NCBI RefSeq assembly: GCF_014287875.1
Contig: NZ_JACOPN010000001.1
Coordinates: 248,001 to 312,000 of the forward strand
DNA length: 64,000 nt
Source: Flintibacter faecis
GTDB lineage: Bacteria; Bacillota; Clostridia; Oscillospirales; Oscillospiraceae
Direction of reading: 5' to 3'
The notes beneath the pieces were generated by a model. It was given only the letters and a program-made list of their open reading frames with translations, ran no database searches and was not told the DNA's origin. The translations under genes were made by a program, and so were the position numbers. This document shows positions 36,349 to 46,011 of the stretch, in pieces; the first letter of the stretch is position 1, and each line of letters opens with the position of its first letter.

Positions 36349-38514
36349 TTGAAGCCAGACAAAGGGAACAACAAAAGAAATACGTTCGGTCTCATCACGC
36401 TGATCCTGTGGGCGCTGGTGCTGACCTTCCTGTTCCGCAGCTGCTCCTCGTCCTATGCCAGCGCCAACGAGGTGCAGGTGGACTACTCCACCTTTAAGGA
36501 GTGGGTGCAGCAGGACAAGGTGGACCGGGTGCTGATGCAGTCGGGCAAATACACCATCACCCTGAAAGAGGGCGTGACGGTGGAGGTGCCCGAGCAGACC
36601 AGCTCCACCAGCTCCATCTTCTACAGCTGGATGGGTAATCAGGACCGGGAGACCGTCTATGTCACCACCCCCACCCCGGTGGCCGACCTGGAGCTCTATT
36701 CCCTGATGGGGACCCACGGCGTGGACTACTATGACAAGCCGGTGGACAGCTCCACCCAGATCATGTATCTGCTGCTGTCCTATCTGCTGCCCGTGGTCAT
36801 CATGGTGGGCGCCATGATGTTCCTGTTCCGGGGCGTGGGCGGAAAGGGCGGCATGGGCGGCCTCGGCGGCGTGGGCAAGGCCAACGCCAAGGTCTATGTG
36901 GAGAAAAAGACGGGGGTCACCTTCCGGGACGTGGCCGGTCAGGACGAGGCCAAGGAGTCCCTGCAGGAGATCATCGACATCCTCCACAACCCCCAGAAAT
37001 ACACCGACATCGGTGCCAAGCTGCCCAAGGGCGTGCTGCTGGTGGGCCCTCCGGGCACGGGCAAAACTTTGCTCGCCAAGGCCGTGGCCGGCGAGGCCGG
37101 GGTGCCCTTCTTCTCCATCAGCGGCTCTGACTTTGTGGAGATGTTCGTGGGCGTGGGCGCGTCCCGTGTCCGCGACCTGTTCAAAGAGGCCAGCAAAATG
37201 GCCCCCTGCATCATCTTCATCGACGAGATCGACACCATCGGCAAATCCCGTGACAACCGCATGGGCGGCAACGACGAGCGGGAGCAGACCCTGAACCAGC
37301 TGCTGGCCGAGCTGGACGGCTTTGACCCCGGCAAGGGTGTCATCGTCCTGGGCGCCACCAACCGGCCCGAGGTGCTGGACAAGGCCCTGCTGCGGCCCGG
37401 CCGCTTTGACCGGCGCATCACCATTGACCGGCCCAACCTGGCCGGGCGCATGGCCACCCTTCAGGTCCACACCCGGAAGATCAAGCTGGCCGAGGACGTG
37501 AATCTGAAGAAGATCGCCCTGGCCACCGCCGGCTGCGTGGGCGCAGACCTGGCCAACCTGGTGAACGAGGCCGCCCTGCGGGCGGTGCGCAACGGCCGCC
37601 GCCTGGTCACCCAGGAGGACCTGCTGGCCTCCTTCGAGTTTGTCATCGCCGGCAGCGAGAAGAAGAACTCCGTCCTCACCGAGTTTGAAAAGAAGCTGGT
37701 GGCCTATCACGAGGTGGGCCACGCCATGGTGGCCTACAAGCAGAAAAATGCCGAGCCGGTGCAGAAGATCACCATCGTCCCCCACACCGAGGGCAGCCTG
37801 GGCTATACCCTGCTGATGCCCGAGGAGGACAAGACCAACCTGCGCACCCGGGAGGAGCTCATGGCCAAGATCACCGTTTCCATGGGTGGCCGGGCCGCCG
37901 AGGAAGTGGTGCTGCACACCATGACCAACGGGGCCTCTCAGGACATTCAGGAGGCCACCAACATCGCCCGAAACATGGTGGCCATGTACGGCATGAGCGA
38001 CGAGTTCGGCATGATGGCCCTGGGCTCTGTCCGCAGCCAGTATCTGGACGGGGGCTATGGCCTGGACTGCGCCCAGGATACCGCCGCCGTGATGGATAAG
38101 CAGGTGAAGCTCATTTTGGAGCAGTGCTATAAAGACGCGGTGGAGCTGCTGAAAGAGAACATGGACGACATGCACAAGGTGGTGGCCTATCTGCTGGAGA
38201 AGGAGACCATCACCGGTGGCGAGATGGTGGCCATCATCCAGGGCCGGGACCCCGCCCTGGTAGAGGATGCCTACGCCTCCACCCACAGCCGCCAGCGGCC
38301 CCTGCCCGGAGACATCGAGCCCCCCGCCCGGAACATCCACATGGTCAGCGAGAGCATCCCCGCCCCCGCTCCTCAGGAGGAGGACCAGGGCGAGCAGGAC
38401 AGTCAGAAAGACGAGACCCCGGCGGACCAGCCCCAGACCCAGCCTGAGACTCCCGCCCAGCCCCAGAGCGCCCCGGAGGAGAAACCCGAGGACAACGGCC
38501 GGCAGAACGGCTGA
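36349..38514 (+). CDS. ftsH: ATP-dependent zinc metalloprotease FtsH
   Basis: 721-aa membrane AAA+ protease degrading misfolded membrane and regulatory proteins. Helix 1 about 14-30, extracytoplasmic domain 31-140, helix 2 about 143-163, AAA domain with GPPGTGKT (from about 232), [11 protein letters not shown] and the SRH motif [21 protein letters not shown], then the zinc site H454-E-V-G-H458 (HEAGH in most homologues). The C-terminus (about 635-721) is a Pro/Gln/Glu-rich tail. Start is TTG 36349 with GGGAGGT 8 bases upstream. Second zinc-ligand region [24 protein letters not shown] is present. Confidence 0.95.
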   Translation: MKPDKGNNKRNTFGLITLILWALVLTFLFRSCSSSYASANEVQVDYSTFKEWVQQDKVDRVLMQSGKYTITLKEGVTVEVPEQTSSTSSIFYSWMGNQDRETVYVTTPTPVADLELYSLMGTHGVDYYDKPVDSSTQIMYLLLSYLLPVVIMVGAMMFLFRGVGGKGGMGGLGGVGKANAKVYVEKKTGVTFRDVAGQDEAKESLQEIIDILHNPQKYTDIGAKLPKGVLLVGPPGTGKTLLAKAVAGEAGVPFFSISGSDFVEMFVGVGASRVRDLFKEASKMAPCIIFIDEIDTIGKSRDNRMGGNDEREQTLNQLLAELDGFDPGKGVIVLGATNRPEVLDKALLRPGRFDRRITIDRPNLAGRMATLQVHTRKIKLAEDVNLKKIALATAGCVGADLANLVNEAALRAVRNGRRLVTQEDLLASFEFVIAGSEKKNSVLTEFEKKLVAYHEVGHAMVAYKQKNAEPVQKITIVPHTEGSLGYTLLMPEEDKTNLRTREELMAKITVSMGGRAAEEVVLHTMTNGASQDIQEATNIARNMVAMYGMSDEFGMMALGSVRSQYLDGGYGLDCAQDTAAVMDKQVKLILEQCYKDAVELLKENMDDMHKVVAYLLEKETITGGEMVAIIQGRDPALVEDAYASTHSRQRPLPGDIEPPARNIHMVSESIPAPAPQEEDQGEQDSQKDETPADQPQTQPETPAQPQSAPEEKPEDNGRQNG

Positions 38515-38534
38515 CCGCCGCATAGAACAGCAGC

Positions 38535-38577
38535 GCCCCCGGACAACGGTGTGAGAGCCGTTGCCCGGGGGCATTTT
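38535..38577 (+). terminator. Terminator after ftsH
   Basis: GCCCCCGGACAACGG, 8-base loop, CCGTTGCCCGGGGGC, then ATTTTT. Confidence 0.9.
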
Positions 38578-38653
38578 TGATTCCCCGCTTTCCAACTCTG
38601 CCGCAATATGGTATGATATTGCCAGAAAACACGAATTCAGGAGGGCTTACACC

Positions 38654-41500
38654 ATGACGGACGTGCAGCAGCGGGCGGCGGCAAGACAATTTGCGGCGGA
38701 CTGGGAGGACCGCGGGGACGAGAAGCAGGAGACCCAGGCGTTCTGGCTGGCGCTGCTGCAAAAGGTCTTTGGGGTGGAGGAGCCGGAGAAGTACATCAGC
38801 TTCGAGCGCCGTGTGGAGGTGGATGACCCCCGCACGGGGAAGCGCACCACCAAATTCATCGACGGCTACATCCCCCAGACCCGGGTGCTGGTGGAGCAGA
38901 AGGGCAGGGACATCGTGCTGACCCGGGGCTATAAGCAGTCCGACGGCTCCCTCCTGTCCCCCTATCAGCAGGCCCGGCGGTATGGGGCCTATCTGCCCCA
39001 GTCGGAGCAGCCCCGGTGGATCGTGGTGTGCAACTTCCAGACCTTTGAGGTCCACGACATGAACTTCCCCAACGGGGAGCCGGAGGTGCTGACCCTGGCC
39101 GACCTGGCCGCAGACTGCTCCAAGCTGAATTTCCTGGTGAACACCGGCAGCGATGCCATCAAGCATGAAGAAAAGGTCTCTCTCCAGGCCGGCGAGCTGG
39201 TGGGCGTGCTGTACGATGCCCTCTTGCAGCAGTACAAAGACCCCACCGACCCAAAGACGCTGAAAAGCCTGAACGCCCTGTGCGTCCGGCTGGTGTTCTG
39301 CCTGTATGCCGAGGATGCGGGCATTTTCAACCACCGCCGGGATATGTTCCACGACTATCTGAGGGACATCCCCGCCCACGGCATCCGAAAGGCCCTGGTG
39401 GAGCTGTTCCGCACCCTGGACCAAAAGCCCCAGGACCGGGACAAATACCTCTTTGACGACAACCCCACCCTGGCCGCCTTCCCCTATGTCAACGGCGGCC
39501 TGTTCGCCGACGAGGATATCGAGATCCCGCCCTTTACCGAAGAGCTGAAAAGCCTGCTGCTCTCCAAGGCCAGCCAGGACTTTGACTGGTCCGCCATCAG
39601 CCCCACCATCTTCGGCGCCGTGTTCGAGAGTACCCTGAACCCGGACACCCGCCGCTCCGGCGGGATGCACTACACCAGCATCGAGAACATCCACAAGGTC
39701 ATCGACCCCCTGTTTTTAAACGGCCTGAAAGCCGAGCTGGAGGAGATCAAACGCATTCCGGTGGAGCGGACCCGGGAGACACGGCTGGCCGCCTATCAGG
39801 ACAAGCTGGCAAGCCTGACCTTCTTAGACCCCGCCTGCGGCTCCGGCAACTTCCTCACCGAGAGCTATATCTCCCTGCGGCGGCTGGAAAACCAGGTCAT
39901 TGAAGAGCGGATCATTCTGGACAAAGGCCGGCACGGATACCAGGTCGCCGGTCAGGTGGCCTGGGGCGAAGGGGCCCTGAACCCGGTCCAGGTCTCCATC
40001 CACCAGTTCTACGGCATCGAGATCAACGACTTCGCCGCCACCGTGGCCAAAACCGCCCTGTGGATCGCGGAGAGCCAGATGCTGAAAGAGACCGAGGACA
40101 TCGTCGCCCATCAGATCGACTTCCTCCCCCTGAAATCCTACGCCAACATCACCGAGGGCAACGCCCTGCGCCTGAACTGGGAGGATGTTGTACCCAAGGA
40201 AAAATTGAACTACATCATGGGAAACCCGCCGTTTGTGGGCTACTCTTTGCAGAGCAAAGAACAAAAAGAGGATATTCTGTCCATTTATGTGGATGAAAAA
40301 GGAAAGCCCTATAAGACCGCCGGAAAAATCGACTACGTCTCCGGCTGGTATTTCAAAGCGTCCCAATATATGCAGGATACCCCCATCAGGACCGCCTTTG
40401 TGTCCACCAACTCCATCACCCAGGGGGAGCAGGTGGCTGGTGTCTGGAAACCCCTCTATGACCGCTTCGGCATCCACATCGACTTCGCCCACCGCACCTT
40501 CCGCTGGGACAGCGAAGCCAGCCTGAAAGCCCATGTGCATTGTGTGATCGTGGGATTCAGCGTGGCACCCTTCACCGAAAAAAAGTGGCTTTTTACCAGT
40601 GAGCGAGTTCAGGAAGCAGAAAATATCAACGCTTATTTGATGGATGCACCAAATGTATTCATCGGTAGTCGAAATAAACCGCTTTGCAATGTTCCCCTAA
40701 TGACAACTGGAAATCGTCCGGCCGATGGTGGGCACTTAATCATTGAAGATGCCGACTATGCTGACTTTATTAAAGAAGAACCCTCTGCAAAGCCGTATAT
40801 CAAACAACTGATTGGTGCTGCTGAATTTATTAACAATAAAAAACGCTGGTGCTTGTGGCTAGTCGGCGTTAGCCCCGCTGAATTACGGAAAATGCCATTG
40901 GTCATGAAGCGAGTAGAAGCATGTAAAGCAGACCGCGAAAATGCACCAGATGCAGGCCGCCGCAAACTGGCTGATTGTCCGACACAATTCAGAGAAATCA
41001 ATAATCCAGACACTTTTATCGTTGTTCCCGCAGTCTCTTCTGAACGCCGAAAGTATGTTCCCATTGGATTTTTGGACAAAGAAACTATTGCCACAAACCT
41101 TGTCATTACAATTCCAGATGCAACGCTGTACCACTTCGGCATTCTGACCTCTAATGTCCACATGGCATGGATGCGGGCCGTGTGTGGTCGCTTAGAAATG
41201 CGATATCGCTATTCTAAAGATGTGGTTTACAATAACTTCCCCTGGCCCACGCCCACGGACGAGCAGAAGTCCAGGATCGAGCAGACCGCACAGGCGATTT
41301 TGGATGCCCGGGAGCTTTACCCGGATTGCAGTCTTGCCGACCTGTATGACGAGGCCACCATGCCCCCGGAACTGCGCAAGGCCCACCAGCAGAACGACAA
41401 GGCCGTGATGCAGGCATACGGCTTTTGGGGAAAGCTGAACAGCGAAAGCGCCTGTGTGGCGGAGCTGATGAGGATGTATCAGCTTTTGAGTGAAAGGTGA
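38654..41500 (+). CDS. Type IIL restriction-modification enzyme (MmeI family)
   Basis: 948-aa single-chain enzyme that methylates one adenine and cuts at a fixed distance from its site. N-terminal nuclease with PD-ExK residues D70 and E81-x-K83 (positions nearly equal to MmeI), a helical spacer, an N6-adenine methyltransferase with SAM motif DPACGSGNF (about 392) and catalytic NPPF (524-527), a target-recognition domain (about 640-860) and a C-terminal helical part. ATG 38654 follows AGGAGGG. Codons of the recognition domain (about 40,580-41,235) are AT-rich and unlike the GC-rich flanks, a sign that this domain was swapped in. Both catalytic sites are intact, so it should be active. Overlaps the next gene's ribosome site. 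Confidence 0.88.
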   Translation: MTDVQQRAAARQFAADWEDRGDEKQETQAFWLALLQKVFGVEEPEKYISFERRVEVDDPRTGKRTTKFIDGYIPQTRVLVEQKGRDIVLTRGYKQSDGSLLSPYQQARRYGAYLPQSEQPRWIVVCNFQTFEVHDMNFPNGEPEVLTLADLAADCSKLNFLVNTGSDAIKHEEKVSLQAGELVGVLYDALLQQYKDPTDPKTLKSLNALCVRLVFCLYAEDAGIFNHRRDMFHDYLRDIPAHGIRKALVELFRTLDQKPQDRDKYLFDDNPTLAAFPYVNGGLFADEDIEIPPFTEELKSLLLSKASQDFDWSAISPTIFGAVFESTLNPDTRRSGGMHYTSIENIHKVIDPLFLNGLKAELEEIKRIPVERTRETRLAAYQDKLASLTFLDPACGSGNFLTESYISLRRLENQVIEERIILDKGRHGYQVAGQVAWGEGALNPVQVSIHQFYGIEINDFAATVAKTALWIAESQMLKETEDIVAHQIDFLPLKSYANITEGNALRLNWEDVVPKEKLNYIMGNPPFVGYSLQSKEQKEDILSIYVDEKGKPYKTAGKIDYVSGWYFKASQYMQDTPIRTAFVSTNSITQGEQVAGVWKPLYDRFGIHIDFAHRTFRWDSEASLKAHVHCVIVGFSVAPFTEKKWLFTSERVQEAENINAYLMDAPNVFIGSRNKPLCNVPLMTTGNRPADGGHLIIEDADYADFIKEEPSAKPYIKQLIGAAEFINNKKRWCLWLVGVSPAELRKMPLVMKRVEACKADRENAPDAGRRKLADCPTQFREINNPDTFIVVPAVSSERRKYVPIGFLDKETIATNLVITIPDATLYHFGILTSNVHMAWMRAVCGRLEMRYRYSKDVVYNNFPWPTPTDEQKSRIEQTAQAILDARELYPDCSLADLYDEATMPPELRKAHQQNDKAVMQAYGFWGKLNSESACVAELMRMYQLLSER

Positions 41501-41508
41501 TATGTTTT

Positions 41509-42407
41509 ATGGATATTCCAAAGCTATATAAATATCGTTATTTTATCGAAGATAAAGTTCCAAGAATCGGTTCTTCTGATGGTGAGCAAATTGCTCAATG
41601 GCAAAGCGTCTTATATGATGGAATTCTCTTGCCTGCTTCACCGAGTACATTCAACGACCTGTATGATTGCGATTTTCTATTGGATGATAATTTCTTAAAT
41701 AGTAAGACAGGCCGTGAACTGATAGTAAGACAGGCCGTGAACTGATAGAAAAACAACTGTCAATTCGGTGTCCACTTTCCATTATTGAAAAGCAACTTAT
41801 CTATAATTCAAACGATTTAGAATCTGTAGTGCGGTCAATTTTACGGAAATATTACGGTGTGCGAACAAAAAATATTTTCCAGATGATGATAAGGGAACTT
41901 CATAATCTTTTGAATAACTATAGAAATAATCTACGAGTTATTTGCTTTTCAGACGCGAACAATTCAACTTTAATGTGGTCACACTATGCAAAAGACAATA
42001 GCGGATTCGCTATCGAATATGACTTAAATGCTTGGGAATGCAAAGAACATATCAGTCCCGTCAAGTATATAGATAAGCGTGAAAAAATCCCTTGGGATTT
42101 TCTTGATGATGTGGGGCAATCTCAGCTTAGTGAAACAATCAAAAATTACACTCTCTATAAATCGAAAAAATGGGATTATGAACGAGAATGGCGATTAGTT
42201 ATATCCAGATATCTCACCACTCCCGATATTCCTAAATTGGCTTGTTTTTTGGCTGATTACATCACAGGCGTATATCTTGGGGAGCGAATAGAAGAACACT
42301 TTGAGCGCGAGATTCTTCACCATTACAAAAACACCCCTGTGCGAATTTACCGTATGCAACATGCAAAAAACGACTTTTCTCTTATTCCCGTGTTAATTCA
42401 AGGTTAA
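41509..42407 (+). pseudogene. DUF2971 protein gene broken by a 23-bp duplication
   Basis: The first part reads MDIPKLYKYRYFIEDKVPRIG...FLNSKTGRELIV and stops at 41743-41745; the rest, in another frame, continues to 42407 (LRVICFSDANNSTLMWSHYAKDNSGFAIEYD...WDYEREWRLVI...). DUF2971 traits are clear: 'LYKYR' start, 'SFND.YDC' segment, CFS...N..MWSHYA..H/N.GFAIEY. An exact 23-bp tandem duplication (41701-41746) causes the shift; with one copy removed the frame reads SKTGRELIEKQLSIRCPLS without a break, giving about 290 aa. Strongly AT-rich, so foreign like its neighbour's recognition domain. Starts just after the MmeI-like gene and may be its accessory or a separate defence gene; function of DUF2971 is unknown. 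Confidence 0.85.
41701..41746 (+). repeat. Exact 23-bp tandem duplication
   Basis: 41701-41723 and 41724-41746 are identical, unit beginning AGTAAGACAGG and ending GTGAACTGAT. Because 23 is not a multiple of 3, it shifts the frame of the DUF2971 gene. Confidence 0.97.
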
Positions 42408-42555
42408 TATTTATTCCCCCCCTTGAGAAACCTCCCATCCCATGGTAAAATGTATCGTTGCACAGTGCGGTCCTGTTTGACTGTTTGTTGTGTCTATATT
42501 TGAAAAACACAGGAATTTTCCGTAAATTTTGAATCGGAACAGACTGAAGGGCCTT

Positions 42556-42656
42556 GTCATTGCGAGGAGGCCCTATGGGCCGACGTGGCAATCCGTTATT
42601 TTCGTCCACAAGACGCAGAGAACGGATTCCCACGTCGCTGCGCTCCTTGGAATGAC
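42556..42656. repeat. Extragenic palindromic element, full length
   Basis: A 101-base imperfect palindrome: GTCATTGCGAGGAG (42556 on) mirrors CTCCTTGGAATGAC (to 42656), and CGACGTGGCAATCCGTT mirrors AACGGATTCCCACGTCG. The left half matches the element at 3736-3826. It occupies the gap 42408-42730 before ychF; the rest of that gap (42408-42555) shows no gene, terminator or clear promoter. Confidence 0.8.
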
Positions 42657-42730
42657 AGTATCCGACTGATTTCATAATATTTCCGAAGATTCTTTTGTTT
42701 TTCGGTAAAAATAAAGGAGAAATGTGTCAC

Positions 42731-43819
42731 ATGAAGCTGGGTATTGTGGGTCTTCCTAATGTTGGCAAATCGACCCTGTTCAACGCCATCACCAACGCCG
42801 GCGCGGAGAGCGCCAACTATCCCTTCTGCACCATCGACCCCAACGTGGGCATGGTGGCCGTGCCCGACCACCGGCTGGACAAGCTGGCGGAGATGTATCA
42901 CCCCAAAAAGACCACCCCCGCCGTCATCGAGTTCGTGGACATCGCCGGACTGGTGAAGGGCGCCTCCCGGGGGGAGGGCCTGGGCAACAAGTTTTTGGGC
43001 AACATCCGCATGACCGATGCCATCGTCCATGTGGTCCGCTGCTTTGATGACGAGAACGTCATCCACGTGGAGGGCTCCACCGACCCCATCCGGGACATGG
43101 ACACCATCGACCTGGAGCTGGTCATGGCCGACCTGGAGATGGTGGAGCGCCGCATCGACAAGGCCAAAAAGGCCGCCAAGGGGGACAAAAAGTTCCTGCA
43201 GGAGGCCGCTGACTTCGAGGGTCTGCGGGACTGGCTGAACGACGGCAAGTCCGCCCGGACCTACGAGGCGGTGGATATCGCCCAGGAGTATCCCGACTGC
43301 GAGCTGCTGTCCCTCAAGCCCGTCATCTATGCCGCCAACCTGGACGAGGACGGCTTTGCCGACCCCCACGGCGTGGAGTACTACCGCCAGGTGGAGGAGC
43401 GGGCCCAGACCCAGGGGGCCCAGGTCATCCCCGTGTGCGCCAAGCTGGAGGCGGAGATCGCCGAGCTGGATGCCGAGGAGAAGAAGATGTTCCTGGACGA
43501 CCTGGGCATCGCCGAGTCCGGCCTGGACCGGCTGGTAAAGGCCAGCTACTCCCTGCTGGGCCTCATCTCCTACCTCACCTCCGGCGAGGACGAGTGCCGC
43601 GCCTGGACCATCAAGCGGGGCACCAAGGCCCCCCAGGCCGCGGGCAAGATCCACTCCGATTTCGAGCGGGGCTTCATCCGGGCGGAGGTGGTCTCCTATG
43701 ACGACCTGATGGCCTGCGGGACCATGGCCGCCGCCCGGGAGAAGGGCCTCATCCGCTCCGAGGGCAAGGAGTATGTGGTCCAGGACGGGGACATCATCCT
43801 GTTCCGCTTCAACGTGTAA
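42731..43819 (+). CDS. ychF: Redox-regulated ATPase YchF (OLA1 family)
   Basis: 362-aa Obg-like P-loop protein that prefers ATP and binds ribosomes. G1 GLPNVGKST (7-15), switch [22 protein letters not shown], the altered G4 (NLDED instead of NKxD) that explains ATP preference, a coiled-coil insert (about 125-200) and a C-terminal TGS domain ending ...[13 protein letters not shown]. Length is exactly the family norm. ATG 42731 is used ([12 protein letters not shown]); another in-frame ATG nine bases upstream sits too close to AAAGGAG. The chromate-transporter genes follow 13 bases later. Confidence 0.95.
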   Translation: MKLGIVGLPNVGKSTLFNAITNAGAESANYPFCTIDPNVGMVAVPDHRLDKLAEMYHPKKTTPAVIEFVDIAGLVKGASRGEGLGNKFLGNIRMTDAIVHVVRCFDDENVIHVEGSTDPIRDMDTIDLELVMADLEMVERRIDKAKKAAKGDKKFLQEAADFEGLRDWLNDGKSARTYEAVDIAQEYPDCELLSLKPVIYAANLDEDGFADPHGVEYYRQVEERAQTQGAQVIPVCAKLEAEIAELDAEEKKMFLDDLGIAESGLDRLVKASYSLLGLISYLTSGEDECRAWTIKRGTKAPQAAGKIHSDFERGFIRAEVVSYDDLMACGTMAAAREKGLIRSEGKEYVVQDGDIILFRFNV

Positions 43820-43832
43820 GCGGGAGAACGCC

Positions 43833-44399
43833 ATGAAACTGCTGTGGGACCTATATTTTACCTTCGCCAAGATCGGCGCGTGCACCTTTGGCGGCGGCTA
43901 TGCCATGCTGCCCATTCTCCAGCGGGAGGTCGTGGAGAAAAAGCACTGGGCCACCGACGCGGACCTGACCGATTACTACGCCATCGGCCAGTGTACCCCC
44001 GGTGTCATCGCCGTGAACACCGCCACCTTCATCGGCTATCGGTATAAGGGTCTGGCCGGGGGCATTCTGGCCACCCTGGGGGTCATCTCCCCCTCCATCC
44101 TCATCATCTCGGTCATCGCCGTATGCCTGTCCAACTTTGCGGACATCCCCGTGGTGCAGCACGCCCTGCGGGGGGTGAACGCCTGCGTGGTGGCCCTCAT
44201 CGCCTCCAGCGTCATCAAGCTGGGCAAGTCCACCATCATCGATGCCCTCACCGTGGGCATCTTCCTGGTGGTGCTGGCCCTGGCCTTCTTCGTGGGGCTG
44301 TCCCCCGCCATCCTCATCGTGTGCGCCGGGGTGCTGGGCTATGCCTGGCGGCGCATCCGGGGCTTTGAGCACAACGGGAAGGGGGGCGAGGGCAAATGA
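43833..44399 (+). CDS. chrA: Chromate transporter, first half-protein
   Basis: 188-aa CHR-family membrane protein, six helices in an 'antiparallel' short form. CHR signatures: start FTFAKIGACTFGGGYAMLPILQREVV, then TDADLTDYYAIGQCTPGVIAVNTATFIGYR. Works with the second half encoded by the overlapping next gene to form one transporter; substrate could be chromate/sulfate, though in anaerobes the true substrate is uncertain. The start is ATG 43833 after GGGAG; stop overlaps the next start by ATGA. Confidence 0.9.
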   Translation: MKLLWDLYFTFAKIGACTFGGGYAMLPILQREVVEKKHWATDADLTDYYAIGQCTPGVIAVNTATFIGYRYKGLAGGILATLGVISPSILIISVIAVCLSNFADIPVVQHALRGVNACVVALIASSVIKLGKSTIIDALTVGIFLVVLALAFFVGLSPAILIVCAGVLGYAWRRIRGFEHNGKGGEGK

Positions 44400-44965
44400 T
44401 CCTGCTGCGCCTGTTTTTTGAGTTTGCCAAGACCGGCCTGTTCGCCGTGGGCGGGGGCCTTGCCACCATCCCCTTCCTTCAGGACCTGGGCGCCCGCACC
44501 GGCTGGTTCTCCGCCGCCGACCTGAGCACCATGATCGCCGTGTCCGAGTCCACCCCCGGGGCCATGGGCGTGAACATGGCCACCTATGTGGGCTTTACCA
44601 TCGCCCGGCTCCACGGCATTCCCGGCATCATCGGGGCCATCGTGGCCACCCTGGGCCTCACCTTCCCCTCCATCGTGGTCATCGTCATCATCGCCGGCTT
44701 CCTGGAAAAATTCCGCCAGTCCAAAACGGTGGATGCCGTGTTCTATGGCTTGCGCCCCGCCTCCACCGCCCTCATCGCCTCCGCCGGACTGACGGTGGCC
44801 ATGACCGTGCTGGTCACGTTGGGCGAGACCATCTCCATCCACTGGCCCGCCCTGATCCTGGCCGTGGTGGTCTTTATCGCCATGCGCTACACCCCCCTGA
44901 AAAAGCTCCACCCCATTTTGTTCATCGCCTTCTCCGCTGTCGTGGGCGTGGTGCTGCAATTCTAA
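44396..44965 (+). CDS. chrA: Chromate transporter, second half-protein
   Basis: 189-aa partner of the preceding half: FFEFAKTGLFAVGGGLATIPFLQDLG and DLSTMIAVSESTPGAMGVNMATYVGFTIA align position by position with the first protein, showing that the pair arose by duplication. The ATGA overlap (44396-44399) implies translational coupling and equal amounts. Confidence 0.9.
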   Translation: MILLRLFFEFAKTGLFAVGGGLATIPFLQDLGARTGWFSAADLSTMIAVSESTPGAMGVNMATYVGFTIARLHGIPGIIGAIVATLGLTFPSIVVIVIIAGFLEKFRQSKTVDAVFYGLRPASTALIASAGLTVAMTVLVTLGETISIHWPALILAVVVFIAMRYTPLKKLHPILFIAFSAVVGVVLQF

Positions 44966-45012
44966 AAAATCCCCGCCGACCGGTTCAAGCAACACGGTCG
45001 GCGGGGTTTTTT
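44964..45012. terminator. Bidirectional terminator
   Basis: AAAAAATCCCCGCCGACCG, 12-base loop, CGGTCGGCGGGGTTTTTT; serves the chromate genes (+) and the convergent amidohydrolase (-). Confidence 0.93.
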
Positions 45013-45021
45013 GTTCTTGGT

Positions 45022-45873
45022 TCAGGTCAGGTCCAGCAGCTTCTGGGCATTTCCGCCCAGGATGGCATCCAGCTGGTCCTGGGGCAGGGGCAGGGCCCGG
45101 ATCAGGTCCAGGCTCTCCTTCTGGCCGCCCCAGGGGGAGTCGGTACCGAAGTAGATGCGCTCATAGCCGAACAGGCGGATCATCCGGGTGAACTGCTCCG
45201 CCCCCATCATGTGCAGCTCCTCCGGGCTGTAGAAGCCGTCGTTGGCCGGGGCCATGTCCCCCAGGGTGAAGGCGGTGTCCAGGCGGACGGGGGTGTCAGA
45301 GAGCAGCTGCTCCACCTGGTCCCAGTTCCGCCAGCCCCCCATGTGGGCCAGGATGAGCTTCACCGGGCCCACCTGCTTTATCGCATTCAGGCTCATCTCC
45401 GGGGAGGCGTTCACCTTGCCGGGGATGCCGATGTCCAGCCCCGCGTGGACCAGCGCCACCAGCCCCAGCTCGCCGCACCGGTCCAGAATGCGCAGAAACC
45501 GGGGGTCGTCCAGGTCTACGCTCTGATAGATGGGGTGGAGCTTGATGCCCTTCAGCCCCAGGCGCTCCACCCGGGAGAGCTCCTCCTTCCAGTTGGGGGC
45601 ATCGGGGTGCATACAGCCGAAGGAGAAGATGCCCGTCTGGGCATAGCTCTCGTTTACCTTTGCGGCGGCATCGTTGATGTGGCTGACCTTGGCCGGGTTG
45701 GTGGCCACGGGCAGGACGATGGACCGGTCCACCCCCGCCCTGGCCATGGAGGCGGCCAGATTGGCGTTGGAGCCGTGGGTGAAGGGGCTTAAATGGCTCA
45801 TGCCCGCCAGCTTTTCAATGGTGGCGGCGGCGATGGCCTGGGGAAAGGTGTGGGTGTGGATATCGACGATCAT
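45022..45873 (-). CDS. Amidohydrolase-2 family metal-dependent hydrolase
   Basis: 283-aa TIM-barrel hydrolase/decarboxylase-type protein. Metal ligands: DIHTHTF at the start (H6, H8 region), KLHPIYQ after strand 4, the histidine of LILAHMGGW, and the aspartate of YFGTDSPWGG. Similar to the ACMS decarboxylase/TatD-like branch; substrate not predictable. AAAGGAA lies 8-10 bases before ATG 45873. It follows the sodium:solute symporter on the same strand, but a terminator (45931-45987) lies between, so a shared pathway is only possible, not shown. Confidence 0.8.
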   Translation of the reverse strand: MIVDIHTHTFPQAIAAATIEKLAGMSHLSPFTHGSNANLAASMARAGVDRSIVLPVATNPAKVSHINDAAAKVNESYAQTGIFSFGCMHPDAPNWKEELSRVERLGLKGIKLHPIYQSVDLDDPRFLRILDRCGELGLVALVHAGLDIGIPGKVNASPEMSLNAIKQVGPVKLILAHMGGWRNWDQVEQLLSDTPVRLDTAFTLGDMAPANDGFYSPEELHMMGAEQFTRMIRLFGYERIYFGTDSPWGGQKESLDLIRALPLPQDQLDAILGGNAQKLLDLT

Positions 45874-45930
45874 GGAAGAGATTCCTTTCTGTCAAGGGCG
45901 GCAAGAGGGCCGCACCGATTGTTGATCTGT

Positions 45931-45987
45931 AAAAAACGCGCAAGACCTGCGGACGCTTCTTGAAGCATACCACAGGTCTCGGCGTTT
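45931..45987 (-). terminator. Terminator after the symporter gene
   Basis: AAACGCC.AGACCTG...CAGGTCT..GCGTTT with an inner GCTTC/GAAGC stem and TTTTTT after it on the minus strand. Confidence 0.82.
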
Positions 45988-46011
45988 GAAAAGAGAGAAG
46001 GGAGAAGAAAT

